Assembly: GCA_018417955.1 (NCBI GenBank) | Contig: JACTVC010000019.1 | Location: 992,001-1,056,000 of the forward strand | Direction: 5' to 3' | Length of the DNA stretch: 64,000 nt | Source of the DNA: Laccaria trichodermophora | Lineage: Eukaryota; Basidiomycota; Agaricomycetes; Agaricales; Hydnangiaceae | Shown: piece by piece, positions 21,405 through 32,288 of the stretch | Layout of the letters: every line of letters begins with the position of its first letter | Numbering within the stretch: the stretch's first letter is position 1 | Translations under genes and position numbers: made by a program | The notes under the pieces: model-generated | Seen by the model: the letters and a program-made list of their open reading frames with translations, nothing else | The model's database searches: none | Told to the model about the DNA's origin: nothing

Positions 21405-24292
21405 ATGTCAATGGAAGAGAGCATAAGCTTGGAGGAGACAAATAAGATTCGTATTTCCCTCGGTTTGAAGCCTTTGACCGACGACAAGGCGCCAGCGGAC
21501 GAGAAAGACAAACAGGCTGAGGATAACTACGCAAAGCAACGCGACCGCGAGGCAAAGGACCGGCAAGCAAAGTGCGTACGAAAGTCACAATATGCAGGCA
21601 TTCTTTTGATTATTTTTGTTTTAGGACAATTCAAGATCGCATAACCAAGTGGGTCATCTCTCTCCCAAAATGTCACCACAACTTCCATTCTTTCTCTGGC
21701 ATTTCGTATAAGAGTGTTGATACTTACGCAACCTGTTTCATTAGGGTACGAAACCGACGGGAACTTAACGCTTCACTGAAAGGTGCAACCTTGGGTGATG
21801 CAGAAGGGGATGTCGATAATACCTTGAAGTGGATCAAAAGAAGCAAGAAGAAAGAAAAGGAACTTGCGAAAAAGAGACAGGAAGAAATCGATAACCGGGA
21901 CAAGGCTTCTGAGTCCGAATATTCAGAGCGTATGTTCTCTCACTGGCTTTCCTTAACTTCGTCACTACGCTAATTGTTTGCTAGGTGATCTTGTTGGTCT
22001 CAAGGTCAGCCATGACTTCGACGGCATGGACGAAGGCGAAGCCCATATACTCACCCTGAAAGATAGCCGTATCCTTGATAACGAAGGTGAGTCAAGTGGA
22101 CGCTTCTTGCACGTTGATGCCAATGCAGTTGGAGCAGAGGATGAGCTTCAGAATGTGGAGATGGCAGAAGAGGAACGTCGTCAGAAAATTAAAGAGCTCA
22201 AGATCAAAAAGCGCGATTACACGGGATACGACGATGACGAATTCACGGAAGGCAATCAGGGTGTTATGAAACGCTCCGTCTTGGCAAAGTATGACGAGGA
22301 CATCGAAGGCGCCCGGGAAACAGTAAGCGCGCCTTATTTTGATAAGAATATCACTTTCATTGGAAATCTTCAGGATTTCCGGCTGGGCAACTCAATCACA
22401 TCTGGTAAAAAAGTGCAGGCTGAACAGATACAAGCAGCGGCTGCTGCAGTGAATAAATCACTTTTGACTATTGATTATGCCAGTACGCCTCTGTTTACTT
22501 TGGGATAAGCCGGAAGTCTGATAATTGCTTCGTTAGAAAACCTCGAAACCCGAGACTATCTACAGGAAGGTGATTTTGGTTTTAAAAAGCCAAAGGTGTG
22601 CCTTTTATCATCGCCTTACGTACCAGTGCACTGATAATAAGTCACACAGACAAAGAAGAAACGACCCTCTAGACGTGCTCCTGCCGATATTGAAGACGTA
22701 CTCGAGAGCAAGATGGATGTTGACCAAGAACCTATTGTTCCTCGTGTTCGAGATCTCGATGCCAACTTTGTCGACGACGACGAGCTTCAAGCGGCCTTGG
22801 CGCGCTCAAGGAAAGCAAAGCTATTGAAAACCAAGAAGCTGACGCCTGAGGAGCTGGCAAGAAAGAGTAAGCAAATGCAATTATTCTTGAACTGTTGCTG
22901 ACTTTCTTACTGCGTATCTACAGTTACGGAACGAAGGGAGCTAGAAATGGACGCTTCTCTCAAGGTAGAAGTTGTCGATGATGATAAGGAGGAAACTGGC
23001 CTGACCTTCGACGACACCTCAGAATTTGTTCGAGCTGTTGGAAGCAATCAACCCCTTGTCAAGCCTAAGCCTGAGCCAAGGGAGATTCCTGTACCAAATG
23101 GACGGATTGAGCCACAACGGTCTCCTTCAAGAGACCAGGTAATGGTTTCTGGAGATATCGCGCTTGATGAACTGGAAGCAGGAGAGGTCAGAGTAAAGGA
23201 TGAGGAGGACGAAGACTACGACATGGCCATGATGGAAGCTGTCGATGGGTTGATTCGGTCCGTCGAAGCTGAGGGACTAGCCGCCGACCTAGATAAATCT
23301 AGTTTGGAAGACGGGGTTGGGACATCGTCGGAGCAAACGTTCAGTACTGGCATGGCTTCGACGCTCAGCATTCTCAGACAGCAAGGTATCATTGCGCAGC
23401 CATCAGCCGAACTCGGACAACGTGAAAGGCGGCAACTGGAGCGAGACCGATTCGTGGCTGATCAACGCCTTCGCGATGCTCAGCGCGAAATAGATCGGTT
23501 ACAGTCTCGAGGCTCGAATAAGGACCAAGCTCAACGAGAGTACGAGAATCGACTTCGTGAACAACAGGACGCTCGCGATAAGATGGAAGCATTTAAAGAC
23601 TATAAACCCGATGTCAATATCGTTTATTACGATGAGTTTGGTCGTGCATTGACACCAAAGGAGGCTTGGAAAGCTCTATCCCATAAGTTCCACGGAAAAG
23701 GTTCGGGGAAGATGAAGACGGAGAAAAGGTTGAAGAAGATTGCCGAGGAGAAGAAAAAGGAAGCAATGGCGAGTGGGGACACGCCATTGAGTATGAACAA
23801 GGCATTCCAACAGCGACAAGAGAAGGCCGGTCAGGCTCATTTCGTCTTATCAGTGGGTAATAGAGGGTAAGCCGATGCGCTGCGAGTGGAATTCATAGCT
23901 GATCATTAAATCATTACAGCGCTGTGCCACAGGCGGAAGACTTCTTAGACGCTCAGCCACTCGCCAAAGGCAAGACCGAGAAAGCAAAGAAGAAGAAGGA
24001 GAATCAAGCTTCAAAACCAGCTGCAGATGTTGGGTTTATGACTGTTCCTGCGCCGCCGGTACAAATCATGTCTGCTGGCAGCAGCCCAGGTCCATCTGGC
24101 CTTAACAGCATATCTGGTTCTCCTGTACCCAGGGCTGGATTTTCCCGCATATCTTCTGCCGTCGATACCCCGTCACAGTCTCAGGGAGGAACGCCTGTTC
24201 CCGCCGACCGCGCCAAGGTGGCATTTGGTTTAGGGTTGAAGAGGAAAGCTGGGCAAGAGGCTGCAGGGTCACCCCCACCGAAGCGACGGTGA
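21405..24292 (+). CDS. SNU66: Snu66/SART1, U4/U6.U5 tri-snRNP protein
   Basis: Nine exons, 804 aa: 21405..21571, 21625..21648, 21745..21929, 21985..22322, 22374..22482, 22537..22595, 22650..22866, 22924..23866 and 23920..24292. Spliceosomal tri-snRNP component needed for pre-mRNA splicing in the nucleus. Evidence: N-terminal SLEETNKIRISLGLKPL, typical of SART1; then a charged coiled-coil region; DLVGLKVSHDFDGMDEGE; KKRDYTGYDDDEF; GVMKRSVLAKYDEDIEG; and near the C-terminus VNIVYYDEFGRALTPKEAW followed by LSHKFHGKGSGKMKTEKR, the most conserved block of the family. The tail is Ser/Pro-rich with basic KRKAGQ and PPPKRR. Start at 21405 fits the family N-terminus. It ends 121 bp from the convergent RNase H2A stop. 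Confidence 0.93.
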
Positions 24293-24413
24293 TTTTGCGT
24301 TTGTACTATACTCATTCATTATGTCTAATAACGTGTCGTTCAAATTTCAGCGGTTGAACCACCGTGTATAATGACGCAGTCGTCTATATCCAGGTATCCA
24401 TTATTGAGGGCCT

Positions 24414-25579
24414 TTACAGCATTATCAGGCTTGTGATGTGGAGGTCTTTTGTAACTGAACATCGATTTTTATCGAGTCCTTGTCCCGCCTCGAAGGCGTT
24501 TATCAAAGAAGCCTGTCCTTCATCAGTCCTACAGAACGGCAGGTTTAAGCAATGCAAGCTGAGGGTTGCAGATATAACCACCAACCATTTGACCGCGTGC
24601 GCATTTTTTTCAAGTATAACCTTGACCGTTGTCCAAGAGAACCGCACAAGCTTGGGGAAACCAAATACGGGGTCGACTGAACCCTTGAGCCACGCTTGAG
24701 TGTTTGGATCTAGCAATCGAAGTTGTGAGTGCGTTCAAAGACGGTCAAATGGTCAAACCGGAAGGATATCCCGAACCAAGGGTGGCATTGCTCCACTTAT
24801 CCTCCTCCTTTCCGATATTTTCTTCAAAGAACCAGCCTTCAACGCAGGCGTCTCTCGTCACCTTTGCCGCAACGCTGGCGGCTCCTACAATCTTAAACTT
24901 GGAATCGGCTTTTGTCGTAACAGTGAAGTCAATACCAGGGAAAAGGGAGGATAAGTATGCCTCGTATGTCGTTGTCGTGCCCAATGCATCAACATAGACC
25001 TTGCTAAAACTCTGAATGGAGGCGCCAAAAGCAAATAAACTATCATACACACCTCTGAGACTTGTATGCCTTTTGCTAGCACCTCGCGTAAAAGTAAAAT
25101 TGTAGCGTCTTGGGACTGTCGATTCAAGTTTGTAGGGGGCCGACAAAGCATACCACTAGATATTGCTTGGGGACTTGTACGTGCTTTAAGAACTAGCAAG
25201 ACAAGGTGTCTCCGGAAAAAATACCTTACAACTCTCACAGACCATCCCAAATTTTCGGGCTGCGAGCTGAGGGTATTCAATAGTGATAACCGCGTATCCG
25301 AATTTAACGTCTTGGAATCTAGGCCGAATTTAGCCTGGGGTGTAAAAGGATATAGAAGTACTTACCCGCAAAGCCCAACTCTTCCATATCCTCCTTGTAC
25401 GAAGCTGGGCAGTATGCGATGCCATAAACGAGCGGTCCTAAGACAGGTCCTCGGCCTGCTTCATCCACGCCTACTATGTACGGCCCTGGTGCTGTGGGGG
25501 TTGGAGAATGGTATGTGTATGAGTCAGTAAGTGGTTTTGAGGGACCAGGAGCTGATAGGACGCGTTCAGAACAAGACAT
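24414..25579 (-). CDS. RNH201: Ribonuclease H2 catalytic subunit A
   Basis: Six exons, 302 aa: 25366..25579, 25225..25318, 25053..25173, 24759..24999, 24586..24709 and 24414..24528. Type 2 RNase H that cleaves RNA in RNA/DNA hybrids and removes single ribonucleotides from genomic DNA in the nucleus. Evidence: [20 protein letters not shown] (first catalytic Asp-Glu in the DEAGRG motif), [22 protein letters not shown] (catalytic Asp), [21 protein letters not shown] (split across the family's conserved KAD/ASVAAK block; further catalytic Asp), SGYPSDP and FSW. The start MSCSERV at 25579 fits family length; an in-frame ATG at 25708 would add 43 residues of Arg/Pro-rich sequence. The second intron uses the donor after VRVV so that the product reads [10 protein letters not shown]. 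Confidence 0.95.
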
Positions 25580-26417
25580 GACTTGTTGACGCGTTGTTTG
25601 CCATCTCCTGCTTGGGTTCTGTGCGGTGCGTACGGCCCGGGGCCCGGGAGGGCGCACACAACGCGGACAAGGCGACAGAGTTTCTATGTCATTCAGCAAC
25701 TGTAACAAGTTAGGGTTGAAATATTTTGAAACGTTGAATCCTCTTGTTCCTCAACCGAAACAGGCCTCCCGACAGGCAATTCCGGATAACCCCCACTCGG
25801 CCATGGCCCACGGTCCTATTTTGAGATCACATCCGACGCTTATTCCCCGTCTATTTCCCCCCCTTCACCGCTTTTTTGGAATCCCCCTTTTCCTGCGCGT
25901 CACTCGGCGGTCCTATTCCAAGTGTTGAATCACTGGATCGTTGTCTCCCCTCTACGTTTTGTCGTGATCGTCCAAACTGCAAGCCTTGAGGGTATTCAGC
26001 ACTCTCTCCATTCTTTGTAGAGCGAATTCGACGCTTTACTTTGACGGCCCGCACTGAATAGCTTCGCTTGGCAGCCGCAGCCTTCGTCTCGCGGCTTCCC
26101 CTTATCACTATCGCTATTTGTTATCCTCCACTCCCACTTGTCGGTCGCTCTCAAGTTTTGGCACACACGCTCCTTTTCACACTTTCCTTCACCATCGGAA
26201 GCATACAGGTCTCATGTCCACCACTGGGTCTTACTGGCGTCCACGTTCCCTAGGCTTCTCCATCTCGTACTTACAATCAGCCCTCTGGATTACACCAGCT
26301 GTATTTTGTAAATCTCGGTCTCTTTTTCGTGTCTGTATTTAGGCTCCTTGTATCCGTAGCTCTCTCACTTCATTCTTATTTTGTTCCTTTTGTAGATTTC
26401 ATGTTATCGTAGCATAC
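25580..26417. other. Spacer upstream of RNase H2A and downstream of F-box gene
   Basis: 838 bp without a confident gene. The + strand is pyrimidine-rich from about 25830 to 26400. A minus-strand frame at 25851-26108 (85 aa, basic, Arg/Lys/Ser-rich) is open but shows no domain and no splice context; I do not annotate it. Contains the promoter of the RNase H2A gene. Confidence 0.45.
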
Positions 26418-27854
26418 TTATGGGTCGCCAATCAATGGGACGCCTATTCTATCAACTGTATCTTCGTGTCGACCGACCCACCAATATTCACTATAATTAT
26501 CTTTACGCAGTTCTTCCATTATAAGATGCTCGTGTAACAGGTCAGACTTCTGTGCAAGGAGAAATTTCAAGAGGTCACCATCCAGTAAAAGACTTCGGAA
26601 AGGAGCTTCTGCCCGCCGACGGTGTGGGAGGATGCGGCAGAGGGCTTCAAAAAATTTATGAGCGTGATCGATGTTCCTAGTTGTCACAATCAGCGTAGCC
26701 AGTTGCCTCCAGATTGTTGGCACGGCGACCAATGCAGGCTTGAAATACTGGGAGAATTGTAACAAGTCCACATAGGATAGATGTAGGTGAGTTATTGTCG
26801 GAAAGATGCCAGCCAAGAAGATGATGGAGAGAATATGATTATGCGGCGTGAGGGTGAGGTACTTTAGCACAGGGAACTTACCCCCCTGAGGGGCATCAAA
26901 AAAATTCGAGCCGTCCATCAAGCAATCCAACCACAAAGACTGGAGCAAAGGTGCTGAAACCGACAGCAAAAACCGCGCTGCGAAAAGCCAATCTTTAGAA
27001 ATCATGAGCGATCTCAAGGACGACATGTGGAAGGTAGGAGAAGTGAGGTGAAGAGGCCACTGCGACGAGTGCATCGGCGCGCGGATGGAAAGGTTGGATA
27101 GCACGGAGAGAGCTGCAAATATCTGCGTCAACTGCTCATATTCCATGGGCTCAGCATTTTGGAGCCTATGGAGATGAAGGGTCGCCAGGTTGGCCAAGGG
27201 AAAACATTGCATCGTCTCTGTCTCCAAAAATCTCAACCGTGGTGCCCCACCAGATAAGATGTAATCAGCAGCAGCAGTGGGATCTGCGAAGGGTCGACTA
27301 ACGCGACCCGCGTTGATGCGTAGGCGTTCCAAGAGCGGCGCGGCAACGTTGCGCAAACGGGAAAGAATGAGGGATGCTGTTTCTTCGTGGAAAGTGAAAA
27401 TGAGGAGAGACCTACAACGACCAATGTGAAGCCAAAGCAAATCCGTAATGGCTTGCACAACGGCGGTGTTTTTGGACGCACTGTGGCGAATGAATCTGTC
27501 CTCTGCGTAGATATCCACCCGGATATCTAACGGAATTCGATCTCCAGAGCGCTGAAGGTAGATGGGTACCCAACTTAGGGAGATAGTCGAAGAAATATCG
27601 ATGGCGGTCCAAAGGGCGGGGGTCGTCAGCGCGATGCCGCGCCATTGCATACATACATGGCTGAGGGTTACTTCAAAAGCTATTTTGCGTCTGAGACGAC
27701 GAGTAGGTCGGGCGTACACAAATATGGCGGCAAGGATCTCAGGAGGAAGGAGCGCGATGGAGGAATTTGCAGACTGCGTTGAAAACTTCAAAGAATATTC
27801 TCCATCGTTTGTCGGCGGCAGGTGAAGATCGGTCTGTGGGTGAAAGAACCTCAT
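26418..27854 (-). CDS. F-box domain protein, mushroom-type
   Basis: Single exon, 478 aa. F-box near residues 35-80: LLPPEILAAIFVYARP followed by LSHVCMQWRGIALTTPALWTAID, which is the widespread agaricomycete F-box pattern (adaptor to Skp1 in SCF ubiquitin ligases). The rest forms irregular Leu-rich repeats (LRFLETETMQCFPL, LATLHLHRLQNAEP, LKYLTLTPHNHILS, ITHLHLSYVDLL) suited to substrate binding. Such genes are strongly expanded in mushrooms, so a one-to-one function cannot be assigned. The start codon is only 29 bp from the A-rich tail of a retroelement fragment, so its promoter has probably been disturbed or replaced. Confidence 0.82.
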   Translation of the reverse strand: MRFFHPQTDLHLPPTNDGEYSLKFSTQSANSSIALLPPEILAAIFVYARPTRRLRRKIAFEVTLSHVCMQWRGIALTTPALWTAIDISSTISLSWVPIYLQRSGDRIPLDIRVDIYAEDRFIRHSASKNTAVVQAITDLLWLHIGRCRSLLIFTFHEETASLILSRLRNVAAPLLERLRINAGRVSRPFADPTAAADYILSGGAPRLRFLETETMQCFPLANLATLHLHRLQNAEPMEYEQLTQIFAALSVLSNLSIRAPMHSSQWPLHLTSPTFHMSSLRSLMISKDWLFAARFLLSVSAPLLQSLWLDCLMDGSNFFDAPQGGKFPVLKYLTLTPHNHILSIIFLAGIFPTITHLHLSYVDLLQFSQYFKPALVAVPTIWRQLATLIVTTRNIDHAHKFFEALCRILPHRRRAEAPFRSLLLDGDLLKFLLAQKSDLLHEHLIMEELRKDNYSEYWWVGRHEDTVDRIGVPLIGDP

Positions 27855-27883
27855 GTGTGAGCAATTTCCGTAGTACGTTTAGA

Positions 27884-27915
27884 TTATTTTTTATTTTTTA
27901 TTTTTATTTTTATTT
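27884..27915 (-). repeat. A-rich (TAAAAA)n-type tail of retroelement fragment
   Basis: On the plus strand a run of T-rich units; on the minus strand it reads as AAAAAT/AAAAAAT repeats. It lies exactly where the 3' end of the minus-strand retroelement fragment is expected, as in non-LTR retrotransposon tails. A simple microsatellite is the alternative. Confidence 0.65.
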
Positions 27916-28169
27916 GGTGGAGCTCAACAGCACACGACAATCTACATAGTAGACCTCCTGCACTAGCATATTCTGTGGGGATTTCCACCCCACTTAGGCT
28001 GCCACCCTGGGGAAATACATTAACGTACACCTGGACTGCCTAGCGTCCAGGTAGTGTGAGGCTCGGGGCGACAAATAGAGGACCTTAGCGGTTCCGTCCA
28101 GCTGGTCGCATCGCCCCAATACTCACTAAAACCCCGGTAGTATTTATCCAGTTCTCTTGAAGGCTTGCT

Positions 28170-29627
28170 TCATTTTTCAGGACACTTGTCCATGTGCGCC
28201 TGACTAGGTCTGGTTGTAAGTATGGCCTTTCGTCCGTATTTGCGTTTATTGGTTGCGATCATATCTAGTTTGAGCCTTTTGTTTATCGCAGCGGCCCACC
28301 TCCTTCTTACTTCGTCTGGGGTATGGATTCGGCTTCTGTCTTCTTCTCTTTCTATGCGCCATTCGCATCTCAGCTTCCAGATGAGGTGTGCCGACTCTGA
28401 TATGACGATCGTGTATAACCTGTCCTTCCCTTTCAGTTTTTTTCCTTTATCGTCCCAGAATGCAGGGAGCCCGCATCCTAGTACCAACCCGAGCGTGCGG
28501 GTGTTTAGATTTATTCTCTTTTGTTTCAGGATACTCTCCGCTAGTTTCCATACTGTTTGTTGGCCTGAGGCTGGGCACTCGGTGAGTATGTGTTCCATGG
28601 ATTCTTCTCCTTCACATATTACGCACTTCGCTCTATGTTCGAAGTTATGTACCCTTGTCCAGTAGGCGCCGCATCTGTATGCGTTATGCATGGCCTTCCA
28701 GAGGTATGCTCTGGCTTCTTTGTTAATGCTATGGTTTTTCAGTGACGTCCAGATCTTCTCGTTTGTCGGTAGGATCCCGAAGCTCTCTTCAATGTTGCGT
28801 ACCTTGTTATGTCCAGGTTTATCGAGGTGCCTCTTCTTGTGGGGGCAGTCTTCCTGTTACGTATCCCTCGGTATAGGAGCGCTTGTGTCATTTGACAGAG
28901 TTTTGCTCCAACAATTTCGAATTGCCCTGGCCTTGTCAGGTTTATTTGTTCTTCATCATCCCCAGCGCTTCCATTCTTTGCCAGTTTTAGTGCGTTTTCT
29001 GTTCCCTCTTTTTTCCCCAATCTTAACCAGGTTTGACCTCCCCTGTTCCTCATTAGGGCGAGGCTTGTCATTAGTATGTCGCTGTTGGCAATTCCTATCC
29101 ACCCCCGATCTTCCCAGTCCTTGGTATGCCTCGTGAGACTCTCTACTATTGACCGTGAACTGCAGTTTATGCAAATGTTTGAGCCCGCTGGGCATATTTG
29201 TAGAGCTCGAAGGAGCATCGCCAGTTCAGCTGCATTCGTCGTCTTAATTTTGCCAGGCAGTCTAGCTGACCTGTTTCGGGGGTCCTCTTGTCCGAACCAG
29301 ACTCCCCCCCGCCTGTGCGTTTTCGTTTCCGTTGTTTATACAGTGTCCAGCGATGTATATCTGGGTTATTTTGGTTCCTTCGCCATCGGCCTGCTCTCTT
29401 ATTGCAGGCGTAACAGGAGTTGTTTTATGGTTTTCGATGAATAGTCTGAAACCTTCGGTCAGCGACTTTGTCGTTATGTTGGTATTGAACAGTTTAGGAT
29501 TTTCTTCGCCTGGCTCTTCTCCTTGGGGGTTATCCACTGGTTCGAGGGAGGCACGATAATTTACCTCCACGTTTACGTGACTGCCGGAGCTTGATTCATC
29601 CATCGTTCCGACTTCTGTTAGTTGCAT
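28170..29627 (-). pseudogene. Broken RNase H / zinc-finger reading frame of the retroelement
   Basis: Three pieces in different frames: 29627-29262 (N-terminal, Asp/Glu-rich, then IYIAGHCINNGNENAQAGG), 29300-28739 (TTNAAELAMLLRALQ, ICINCSSRSIVESL) and 28760-28170 (zinc-finger end, stop at 28170). The first frame change falls in a G run on the minus strand near 29308; the second falls near 28815. In the canonical family the first strand reads YTDGS; here it is YIAGH, so the first catalytic Asp is gone, and the Asp expected after the third strand is also replaced (NCSSRS). The Glu of AAEL remains. Both the lost residues and the frameshifts say it is dead as an enzyme. Confidence 0.75.
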
Positions 29628-30033
29628 GTTCTTTTCTACTTGGTGTTTTCGGCACTTTTATAGTGTTGGACGTTCACCGCAGTACGGGAGGTTGGTGATG
29701 ATACGAGTGGAAAGATAGCAGATTCGCGTAGCGGCGTAGGCCAGCGGAGAAAAGGACCTGCCACAACAACTAAAAAGGGCAAAAAAAGAAATGGCATTTA
29801 GCATGTCATTCAGTGTTCACCGCCTTCACCGCCAGCTGCGGGCATGCTCTTCAAGGCGATCCTTACGCGACGTGTCTTGCCAGTGCTTTCTGGTATGTTG
29901 TCCAAGGCCGAATGCTAGATCAGAAGATTGGCCGTAGTCCAAAGAGTCCAACTTCCCTTATGATCATGTAAAGACAGATGTCATAGCAATGCAAGTACGC
30001 GAAAACACTGTAAATAAATATGTCGTTGTAGAG
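29628..30033. other. Spacer between retroelement fragment and second F-box gene
   Basis: 406 bp holding the 3' flank of the F-box gene ending at 30034. No gene, no repeat boundary and no target-site duplication could be recognised. Confidence 0.45.
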
Positions 30034-31749
30034 CTAATCATCTGCTTCCCCGAAATGTCCTGTAGGCCTGTAAACCCGCAATACTAACCCTTCTTCACGA
30101 AGTTTATTCAGCCGAGCAATCTCTTCAGGGAGAAGGTCAAGGGCCTCTCCAGTCGTCTCAGAGTATATCTTCAATATCAAACCTTGCTTCCTCAATTCCT
30201 TCAAGTTTTCCAGCTCCACCTCGGTTTCATAAATCTCGACCACCTTCATTGTAGGTGTGTGAAGCCATGGATCCAAACGGGATTCTATCATTTGCGCATA
30301 ACGGCCACTTGAACATGAAATGCAGTCATACAAGGCGATGACTTGGAGGTTTGGGCATAATATGTGGTGATTGCCTCTGGTAGCTGTCAATTGGTCCAAA
30401 ATGGAATCGGTGATGGCCCCTTGGATGCCATCGCCAGCGTCAGTTTGAATAGTGAGTTCTTCCAGGGTGGCTTGAATGATCTCAAGACATTCCATAATTT
30501 CTGTTTCCGTCACGGGGGGAAAGAAAAGATTGAAGCTTTCGAGCGGACAGCGTGAGCGGCGGAGGAACGAGGTCACTGCTTTGTGTGGCCAAACTTGGCA
30601 ATTGAGGAGAAGTTCGCGAAGACCAGAGAGGGTCAGCAGGTCGAGAAAAAAAGCAAGGCCATTATTTGTATCTTCCTGAGCAGATATAACAAGGGAGATG
30701 AGACCAGGAAGTGAGATGGGATCATGGCCGGAAACTCCAACGACGGAGATGTTCTGGAATGACACATGGGTCAATACATGAGATTCCCTCAAGATCGTCA
30801 AACATTGGTCAAAACTGACAGCGGTATTTAGCGTGAGGCGAGTGAGTTGTGACCAGAGCAAGCGAAGTGGCAAGATTTGCCACACACTATTGTCCCACAC
30901 AAAATGATGCAGACGCGATGCAGAGCACAAAGCATTTGAGAGATCGTGCACCCAAGCCTCTGTCAGGCCTCCCGATGAATATATCTCAAATGTTTCCAGC
31001 ATGGGGAGGGAAAGCGATGGCATAAATATGCGAGGCACGTCCTCTGGAAGCTCAAATCGTAAATGTTGCCAACGTGTAGTATGCTTCTGGAAAAGTGCTA
31101 CAAGCCATCGGCCTTGGGGAGTCTCTGCTGATAGCATGCCACCTTTGATGGAAAGAGATAGAGGCCGTCCCTTGGCTCGTGCTATCCATGTTTCCATCAA
31201 TGGGAACAAGCGGTCTGGCTTGCATAATTCACGGGATATTTCTATAGACGACCATAACTTGGGCGTGGAGATGGCTATACTCCTCCACAGAACGTTCACT
31301 TGTCCGAGGATAAGTGGTGCGGATGTTGGAGAGGGTGTCACGAAACCTTTATTTGGTAGACAGTGCGCAAAGATCTCTGATAGGAGTTCCGGTGGTAGAC
31401 GTCGTATTGGGGCAAGCAATGATTTCCTGAGCTGGAGCGAGGCATCTGTCCTCTCCCTTTCCTCTTTGACCAACGTGGAGGGGTCAGCCTTCCATAGCAG
31501 CCCACAACATCCCCCATCACTTGTCCTTTCCATTTGTGCCTGGTTTATATCGTGCGTTAACCAACGGAGATGTGCTTCGTGGCGGTCAATGGATTGATAA
31601 ATCCGGGGAAGATCAACTTCTTTCAGTGTACCAGGAGAACGGATCCAACGCCTGAGCTCGTCTTTCGAAATGTCCTCTGGTGGGACAGTCTGTGTGCGCA
31701 CTGGGATGTTAGAAATGGATTTGCCAAAAGGAAACCGAAGATGATACAT
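30034..31749 (-). CDS. F-box domain protein with leader helix, mushroom-type
   Basis: Single exon, 571 aa. Residues 30-105 are charged and probably helical (heptad-like, RIYQSIDRHEAHLRWLTHDI), the usual coiled N-terminus of this mushroom family. The F-box follows at about 110-160: IRRLPPELLSEIFAHCLP then LILGQVNVLWRSIAISTPKLWSSIE. Residues 190-500 are irregular Leu-rich repeats. The C-terminal 50 residues contain a duplicated motif: LRKQGLILKIYSETT and LREEGLVLRVYRPTG. It is probably a Skp1-binding adaptor; substrate unknown. It is not closely similar to the F-box protein at 26418, so the two are not a recent tandem duplicate. Confidence 0.82.
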   Translation of the reverse strand: MYHLRFPFGKSISNIPVRTQTVPPEDISKDELRRWIRSPGTLKEVDLPRIYQSIDRHEAHLRWLTHDINQAQMERTSDGGCCGLLWKADPSTLVKEERERTDASLQLRKSLLAPIRRLPPELLSEIFAHCLPNKGFVTPSPTSAPLILGQVNVLWRSIAISTPKLWSSIEISRELCKPDRLFPLMETWIARAKGRPLSLSIKGGMLSAETPQGRWLVALFQKHTTRWQHLRFELPEDVPRIFMPSLSLPMLETFEIYSSGGLTEAWVHDLSNALCSASRLHHFVWDNSVWQILPLRLLWSQLTRLTLNTAVSFDQCLTILRESHVLTHVSFQNISVVGVSGHDPISLPGLISLVISAQEDTNNGLAFFLDLLTLSGLRELLLNCQVWPHKAVTSFLRRSRCPLESFNLFFPPVTETEIMECLEIIQATLEELTIQTDAGDGIQGAITDSILDQLTATRGNHHILCPNLQVIALYDCISCSSGRYAQMIESRLDPWLHTPTMKVVEIYETEVELENLKELRKQGLILKIYSETTGEALDLLPEEIARLNKLREEGLVLRVYRPTGHFGEADD

Positions 31750-32288
31750 GTTTTGAAGCCGAAGGCCGTCAACGGCAGTTTATATGACAGTGCCACTGCT
31801 GTGTCTGGACACAGCCCATACCTCTACGAAAGGTACGTTAGCTTCTGAAATCAACAGACGCAATCAATAAGTAGGACATGCGTTATTGCACCCTACGAGA
31901 GATAGATGTTGTGTATTCGAAAGGGTTGTATCGTGCCCAACGCCTGTTCAACGCTGGGCTTGACAATGAGCGTGTGCGGCGGTGGTCGGGGTCCTTGAGA
32001 AAGCAGTGTTGTGACAATGTGACGGTTGTTGTCGTTGTCGCTGTTTACGCTGTTTCTGAGCGGCTAGTTGGTTGTAGGTTTGTAGCCTTTCATCGTCTTC
32101 CTCGCGTCCTCAGTGACCGTTTCTACCTCTGTCATATATCCCGTGTTCTTCTTCAAAAGGCGTTGTAGAGCGTAAAGCTTTTGTCCACTGTAAAGCTCCT
32201 TCATCGTTATCTTCTTTCGTAGCGCACTCGTCGTTGTCGACATCTCCTCGGTTCAAGTCTTTCTTTTCTTCCTTGCCTTTTCTTCTCT
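31750..32288. other. Divergent promoter region between F-box gene and ataxin-2
   Basis: 539 bp between two start codons facing away from each other. The part next to ataxin-2 (about 32170-32288) is strongly CT-rich, a frequent feature of highly expressed fungal gene leaders. Short open frames at 31878-32168 have no domain. Confidence 0.5.

Larger units (their letters stand above)
27884..29627 (-). mobile_element. 5'-truncated, decayed non-LTR-type retroelement fragment (RNase H + zinc-finger end)
   Basis: The fragment runs minus-strand from an RNase H-like region (about 29350-28740) through a Cys/His zinc-finger end (about 28610) to a 250-bp 3' untranslated part and an A-rich tail. The zinc finger reads CVICEGEESMEHILTECP, the pattern found after reverse transcriptase/RNase H in LINE-like elements. 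No reverse transcriptase or endonuclease part is present upstream, as expected for 5' truncation. Two frameshifts break the reading frame. The 3' part contains two perfect short hairpins (28029-28052 and 27975-27993). No target-site duplication was found by eye. It lies between two F-box genes. Confidence 0.72.

Noticed and set aside
25851..26108. 85-aa basic open frame on the minus strand
   Set aside because: No domain, no splice context, and it lies in the promoter side of RNase H2A where the other strand is simply pyrimidine-rich.
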